Of a DNA stretch of 64,000 nt, positions 59,073 through 64,000 are shown in pieces. Source of the stretch: Myxococcus stipitatus DSM 14675 (GTDB lineage Bacteria > Myxococcota > Myxococcia > Myxococcales > Myxococcaceae); assembly GCF_000331735.1 (NCBI RefSeq), contig NC_020126.1, positions 6,032,501 through 6,096,500 of the forward strand, in the 5' to 3' direction. The position numbers and the translations under genes were made by a program. Under the pieces are notes generated by a model that searched no databases, had not been told where the DNA came from, and saw nothing but the letters and a program-made list of their open reading frames with translations. Numbering within the stretch: position 1 is the stretch's first letter; each line of letters starts with the position of its first letter.

Positions 59073-61604
59073 TCATGCGGCGGACCGCCGCTCCAGCACC
59101 TGCCGACTGTAGCGTCCGAAGTCCTCCTCGATGCCGTGAAGCTGGGCCTCCAGCCGCTGCGCGTTCGTCCCCACTTCCCCTGGAATCGCCGCGACCAACG
59201 CCACCACGCCTCGCAGCCGAACGAGCTCCCCTTCCTTCAGGGCCAGCAACGGGAACCGGCTGCGCACGAGCCGATCCACCGTGCGCTCCACCTCGGCGCG
59301 CTCCGCGAGCGACTCGGGGGCGGGCAACGCGGTGAGGAGCTGGGTCAACCACCCGCGCAGATACTTGACGCGAGCCTGGAGGAACGTGAACTCGACTTGC
59401 GCCACCGCCGCGCGAGCCTCCTCGGAGAAGAACGTCGAAGCAGCTTGAGACCGCGCGAACGCGAGCTGCCCCTCCAGGCCTTGGAGCGCCGCGAGCTCGC
59501 CGTCCGGAGTCTTCGTCGAGAGTGTCCCCCGGTAGAAGAGATAGGCGTCACCGCTGAAGACGGAAGCCGTCGCGGGAGGGGGGCCGACGTCTTCCCGGCC
59601 CAGGCGTCGGGCGTGCTCTTGCAGTCGGCCGTCGATGATGCCGTGGCATTCGCCCATGACCACGTCCACGGGGAGCCCCTCGCGACGCAGGTTCTCCGCC
59701 ACGGCCTGGACCGCGCGCCCGTACTGGTCGATGCGCTCGAAGGGCGTGGAGGACAGGACCTCCCGCGCATAGGCGAGCCCCAAGGGCAGCAGCAGCTCCT
59801 GCTTGAAGCTCGGCTGCGAGGGGTCCAAGGCCATGAGCGACTGCTCCAGCTGCGACAACCGCCGCGAGTCCGCGGCCAGGGTCTCCAGTGGCTCCTTGCG
59901 CCCCTTCGGCGTCGCCCCCTGGAAGGCGACCGTCGCCCGGCGCCTGACAGCGCCCACCACCCGCTTGCGGACCGCGGCCTCGGCGGTGCGCAGCCGGTCC
60001 ACGGAGGCAGGTGCTCCCTCGACCAGGATCCCCACCAGGTCGGCCGACCGCGACAGCTCCTCTTCCAGGTTGTCGGCGAGACCGACCAGCCCCTCCAGCT
60101 TGAGGGCGTCGTCGAAGTCGGCGCTCTCCGCGCTCAGGGCAATCATCTCCACCGCCGTCTCGAGGAACCGGGCGATGGCCTCACTCAGCGGCACGAAGCC
60201 AGGCTTCAGCTCGGGGATGACCCGGCACAGGTCCAGCACCTCATGGAAGGACGCCAACAGGGACAACCCGCTCCGCCCCTCGGTCTGCCCCGCCATCCCC
60301 CGCGCGAGTCGCTGGTCCATCGCCGCCACCAGCCCACGAGCGACGCCCAACAAAGGGGCGCGGTTCTGCGCGTGCCGAGGCCCTGGCACCAGCTTGGACA
60401 TCAGCCCCCGAGCGGAGGTGGACGCCAGGGAGGGCTGCCAGCTGCGCGAGAGCGCGTCGACCACGGCGGCCTCGTCCGTGATGCCCAACTCATGGGCCTC
60501 CCGCTCCTGGCTGCCTCCCAGCTCCTGACGAACCTTGGTGATGACCTCGTCGAACGTGCGCTGCTCCAACCGGACGATTTCGAGCTGCGCGCGCTCCCTC
60601 GGGTCCACCACCGACTTGAGCAGTGCGTCCGTCTCGGCCGAGGGCGGCCCGCCGAGGAGGAAGAACCAGCGCAGCGCATCCAGGTCCTCCACGGAGGCTT
60701 CCAGCGGGCGCTCCGGTCGACGGTAGATCTGGTCTCGCACCACCGCCGCCTTCAGCGCCCACAGCGCCTTCACCACCGAGCGCTGCGAGAAGTACTTCGT
60801 CGGCACGTAGTCGGGCAGCTTGGAGACCTGCGCCGTCAAGGCGCGCTCCACCCCATCCGCCAACATCTCGACGCCCTCCAACACGGGCCCCGGCACCTTC
60901 ACCCGGGCGACTGCGTCCTGGAGCAGGTCCAGCTGCTGGACCGACAACGGAGCGCGCAGGTCCGCCCGGGCCCCATGCGCGAAGCGCTGCAACATGGCGG
61001 CGCGGCTCTCCTTCCGAGCGAAGGACTTGGGCACGAAGGAGATGAAGCTCAGCCGGTCGGCGAAGGCCAACAGCAGCTCGGGAGAGCGGGCCAGCACCTC
61101 CGAGAGGTACCGGTTGCTCGTCATGACGACGCACTCGGTGCGCCCTGTCGTCACCCGCCGGCCGTGCTTGAGCTCGCGCTCGAACAGAACGTTGAGGATG
61201 GAGCGCAGCAACATGTCCCGGCCGTCGAAGATCTCATCGAGGAAGGCGTGCTGTGAGCCCAGCATGCCCTCGTCGGTGAGGTACTCGGTGCGCCCCGTCT
61301 CCGTCAGGACCTTGAAGTCCACCGGCCCCAACAGGTCCGTCTGCACGGTGGACTCGGCGAGCTGCTTGGAGAACAGCGAGGGCAGTCCCGTCTGCTCGTC
61401 GATGATGCGCCCCAGGACGGCGCTGGCGATGGCGCTCTTGGCCGTCCCTGGCGGCCCCACCACCAGCACATGCTCCCGACTCAGCAGCGCCAGCTCGAGC
61501 TGCGTGAAGAGCGTCTCTCTCTCCAGGTAGACATCCCGCAGCTCGTTGAAGAAATGGCGAAAGGCCCGAGCGGCGTGGAGGTACGGGGGCGGATGTGATT
61601 GCAC
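59073..61604 (-). CDS. RavA-like MoxR-family AAA+ ATPase
   Basis: 843 residues. The MoxR/RavA AAA+ core occupies about the first 330 residues: Walker A V-V-G-P-P-G-T-A-K-S, Walker B H-A-F-L-D-E-I-F, sensor 1 M-T-S-N-R. A very long helical C-terminal region of about 500 residues follows, unlike the ~500-residue total of E. coli RavA. It is probably a chaperone ATPase acting with the VWA protein downstream. The GTG at 61604 and a TTG at 61610 are both possible starts; only weak ribosome sites are present. Confidence 0.88.
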   Translation of the reverse strand: MQSHPPPYLHAARAFRHFFNELRDVYLERETLFTQLELALLSREHVLVVGPPGTAKSAIASAVLGRIIDEQTGLPSLFSKQLAESTVQTDLLGPVDFKVLTETGRTEYLTDEGMLGSQHAFLDEIFDGRDMLLRSILNVLFERELKHGRRVTTGRTECVVMTSNRYLSEVLARSPELLLAFADRLSFISFVPKSFARKESRAAMLQRFAHGARADLRAPLSVQQLDLLQDAVARVKVPGPVLEGVEMLADGVERALTAQVSKLPDYVPTKYFSQRSVVKALWALKAAVVRDQIYRRPERPLEASVEDLDALRWFFLLGGPPSAETDALLKSVVDPRERAQLEIVRLEQRTFDEVITKVRQELGGSQEREAHELGITDEAAVVDALSRSWQPSLASTSARGLMSKLVPGPRHAQNRAPLLGVARGLVAAMDQRLARGMAGQTEGRSGLSLLASFHEVLDLCRVIPELKPGFVPLSEAIARFLETAVEMIALSAESADFDDALKLEGLVGLADNLEEELSRSADLVGILVEGAPASVDRLRTAEAAVRKRVVGAVRRRATVAFQGATPKGRKEPLETLAADSRRLSQLEQSLMALDPSQPSFKQELLLPLGLAYAREVLSSTPFERIDQYGRAVQAVAENLRREGLPVDVVMGECHGIIDGRLQEHARRLGREDVGPPPATASVFSGDAYLFYRGTLSTKTPDGELAALQGLEGQLAFARSQAASTFFSEEARAAVAQVEFTFLQARVKYLRGWLTQLLTALPAPESLAERAEVERTVDRLVRSRFPLLALKEGELVRLRGVVALVAAIPGEVGTNAQRLEAQLHGIEEDFGRYSRQVLERRSAA

Positions 61605-61655
61605 GGACAATCCGTTAAGAGCGGGGTTGGCGGCATGCTACCCGCCGACCTTCCC

Positions 61656-62063
61656 TTATTTGAAGTGGACCGCGCACCCGGCATCCGAGCAGTTCCGTCC
61701 TGCAATCTTGAACCGGTAGCGGGCGATGGCCCCATAGAGGACGTCCGCGAGCTGGCGAAGCCCTGGGACGTAGTACACGTAGAGCAACCGGCCCAGGGGA
61801 TGCCGGCCCAGGGCACGGACGATGGCCTCGGCCCCCTCCAGCACCCGTCCGTCCGCCTGCACCAGTTGCATCGCCTTCTCGCAGCGCTCCGGGCTGATTC
61901 CCGGAAAGGCCTCCAGCACGCCGTCGTCCCGGAAGGAGCGCAGCTCCGTCCCACGGCCGCCCAGCAGCCGCTTGAACTCCCGGGCCGCGCCGCTGCAGAT
62001 GCGGCAGTGCCCGTCGTAGAGGAGTACGTCGTGTCCCGGCGGTGTCGTCATCAGCAGCGCCAT
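61656..62063 (-). CDS. DCC-family thiol-disulfide oxidoreductase
   Basis: 135 residues. L-L-Y-D-G-H-C-R-I-C is the D-x2-C-x2-C start of the DCC family. The remainder has the usual R-x-L-x-Y-V-Y-Y-V-P-G core. It is presumed to handle thiol redox, often next to membrane or cofactor enzymes. Several ATGs lie in frame; I use 62063, with GGAGG 8 nt upstream. It sits between the MoxR gene (52 bp) and an unrecognised gene. Confidence 0.85.
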   Translation of the reverse strand: MALLMTTPPGHDVLLYDGHCRICSGAAREFKRLLGGRGTELRSFRDDGVLEAFPGISPERCEKAMQLVQADGRVLEGAEAIVRALGRHPLGRLLYVYYVPGLRQLADVLYGAIARYRFKIAGRNCSDAGCAVHFK

Positions 62064-62091
62064 CCGCATCACCTCCACCCTGGGTTCTATG

Positions 62092-62949
62092 TCAACGGGA
62101 GACGAGCGTGTCATGGAGATGTGCATGCACGGAGCGCCAGATGTCATGCTGCCGCTCGATGGGGTCCAGCAGCTTGAGTCCCACGGACGTCGCCGGTGAG
62201 CTGCCCTGGAAGGCGGAGTACTGACGCAGCCGGGTCCCCCCTGCCCCATCGTCCTCGAAGACAAAACGGTTGGTCCCTCTCAGCGGGTGACCGTCCATCG
62301 TCGTGATGTGCACCGTGTTCGTCGCGGGCTCCAACCGGAACGACACGGGCGCCCAGACCGGAGGCGGCCCCTTCTCCTCCAGGAAGACCTTGGCCCCTTC
62401 CGTCAGGGCACCGATGGAGGGCTTGAGGCTGATGCCGGCGGACTCGAACACCGCGCCAGGATTGCCCACGAAGTAGGCCCAGGCCGCCTCGGGAGCGACA
62501 CCTGGAAGCGCGCTGGTGTAGTCCGTCAGCGAGGTGGGGGCACCCACGATGGGCGCGTTGGGCTCGAGCAGGCGCAGGTGCCCTCGTGCATAGGCATCCA
62601 CGTATCGACCGCCCCCCATCACCATGCTCGCGGCGGCCGCTTCCGACTGGGCCAGCGTGAAGGCCCCCTGTCGCATCTGCTCCCGCACGCTGCCGGTAGG
62701 CCGCGGCGGAAAGGAGCCCCCCACCGCGAAGTCGAAATCGTTCGACGCCCCCGTCAGCGGTCCACGCTGGAGGCCCGGAACGGCTGCGGGGCTCCTCGCC
62801 CCCGACGGAGCCCCCTGGAAGACCTCCAGCGTGTCCGAGGCACGAGCCGGAGAGCGACTGACGAGTGCGCCTTCCGGAGGGGCTGCCGAGGAATCCGTCT
62901 CGACAAGCGCGGACGTGGACGAGGACAGCGGGGATGCGCCACGGGACAT
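62092..62949 (-). CDS. Unrecognised protein with SRPBCC-like C-terminus
   Basis: 285 residues. The first ~70 are Ser/Pro/Ala-rich low-complexity. A central region has a G-G-G-R-Y-V-D-A motif, and the C-terminal ~110 residues (N-R-F-V-F-E-D-D-G-A-G-G-T-R-L-R-Q-Y-S-A-F) alternate strands and a final helix, a pattern like START/SRPBCC hydrophobic-ligand domains. No signal peptide. The ATG at 62949 has AGAGGTG 8 nt upstream. It precedes the DCC gene by 28 bp, so they may be co-transcribed. No function assigned. Confidence 0.55.
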   Translation of the reverse strand: MSRGASPLSSSTSALVETDSSAAPPEGALVSRSPARASDTLEVFQGAPSGARSPAAVPGLQRGPLTGASNDFDFAVGGSFPPRPTGSVREQMRQGAFTLAQSEAAAASMVMGGGRYVDAYARGHLRLLEPNAPIVGAPTSLTDYTSALPGVAPEAAWAYFVGNPGAVFESAGISLKPSIGALTEGAKVFLEEKGPPPVWAPVSFRLEPATNTVHITTMDGHPLRGTNRFVFEDDGAGGTRLRQYSAFQGSSPATSVGLKLLDPIERQHDIWRSVHAHLHDTLVSR

Positions 62950-63107
62950 GCAAGCACCTCTCACGACACAGTGGAGCCCAAGCCCACTGCACCCTCGCGG
63001 CCAGCCCCGTTCCCTCTCCCATCAACCCCTTGCCGCCCCCCCAGGTCTCACCTCGCGTACGGACATCCCGGCGCGCGGAAGGTGAAGCCCTGAAGCCCGC
63101 AATGCAG

Positions 63108-63146
63108 AAGGGCCGGTCCCCCGCGTGAAGCGGAGCACCGGCCCTT
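63108..63146. terminator. Bidirectional terminator hairpin downstream of dnaK
   Basis: 10-bp perfect stem (AAGGGCCGGT with ACCGGCCCTT), extended inward by CCGC/GCGG, and followed by CCTCTTC on the plus side. It lies between dnaK and the next gene, both read leftward, so it probably ends dnaK transcripts. Confidence 0.75.
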
Positions 63147-63179
63147 CCTCTTCAGCACCTGGGCCTCACGGCCCCAGCA

Positions 63180-64000
<821 letters not shown>

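Noticed and set aside
58797-61256. 819-residue plus-strand frame over the MoxR and VWA genes
   Set aside because: No recognised motif; the minus strand encodes complete Walker and MIDAS motifs.

Overview
The window is high-GC, densely coded DNA that looks like a myxobacterial chromosome, probably Myxococcaceae (Myxococcus, Corallococcus, Pyxidicoccus or a relative). Three things point there. The nine genes between 13196 and 23355 match in order and content the exoA-I spore-coat polysaccharide locus of Myxococcus xanthus. Lipoproteins with low-complexity Asp-Ala-Gly tracts, a Ser/Thr kinase with FHA partners, a sigma54 activator and caspase-like proteins are all common in that group. A rel gene, a dksA-like gene and dnaK follow on the same side of exo, which fits the M. 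xanthus arrangement as I remember it. I see no rRNA, tRNA, CRISPR array, insertion sequence or phage. Both ends cut genes: a polymorphic-toxin-like protein on the left and dnaK on the right.

Left part, 1-13024, is accessory and envelope-related: the truncated toxin-like protein, two tandem serine hydrolases with C-terminal TPRs, a ccmH-ccmI cytochrome c maturation pair, a small Cys-rich lipoprotein, a protein with two papain-like cysteine-protease-like cores, a c-type cytochrome lipoprotein, a G8/beta-helix lipoprotein and a short lipoprotein. A 35-bp palindromic repeat occurs twice in the intergenic DNA here. The exo operon, 13196-23355, is read leftward from exoA (Wza-type export protein) through exoB (outer-membrane barrel), exoC/exoD (split Wzc co-polymerase and tyrosine kinase), exoE (priming hexose-1-phosphate transferase) and exoF (YvcK-like) to exoG/H/I (two GNAT/FemAB-like transferases around an aminotransferase). 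A close match to a sigma54 -24/-12 promoter lies upstream of exoA, with a tandem direct repeat behind it that could be an enhancer site.

The middle, 23.7-45.5 kb, mixes housekeeping and signalling. It holds an SDR, an EVE protein, an APC permease, a translationally coupled ECF sigma/anti-sigma/periplasmic sensor operon, and a phenylalanine cluster (chorismate mutase-prephenate dehydratase, a second prephenate dehydratase and a convergent DAHP synthase). These are followed by a metacaspase-like protein with an EF-hand-like loop and surface-type repeats, an SDR-GNAT fusion, an NtrC-type sigma54 activator beside a degenerate REC-GGDEF protein, a DUF4388 protein, a penicillin-binding transpeptidase and an ABC-2 exporter.

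The right part, 45.5-64 kb, is rich in stress and second-messenger functions. It has a TusA-like protein, a membrane-anchored protein with three DsbA-like domains, RidA, bifunctional Rel and DksA/TraR. A Ser/Thr kinase and two FHA proteins share an identically spaced N-terminal zinc ribbon. Then come a diadenylate cyclase of archaeal DacZ-like architecture, a RavA/ViaA-like MoxR-VWA pair with a coiled-coil protein, a DCC thiol-oxidoreductase, an unrecognised protein and the 3' end of dnaK. The best candidates for something not well described are the MoxR-VWA-coiled-coil operon, the shared-zinc-ribbon kinase/FHA set, the triple DsbA protein, the DacZ-like cyclase and the caspase/surface-repeat protein.
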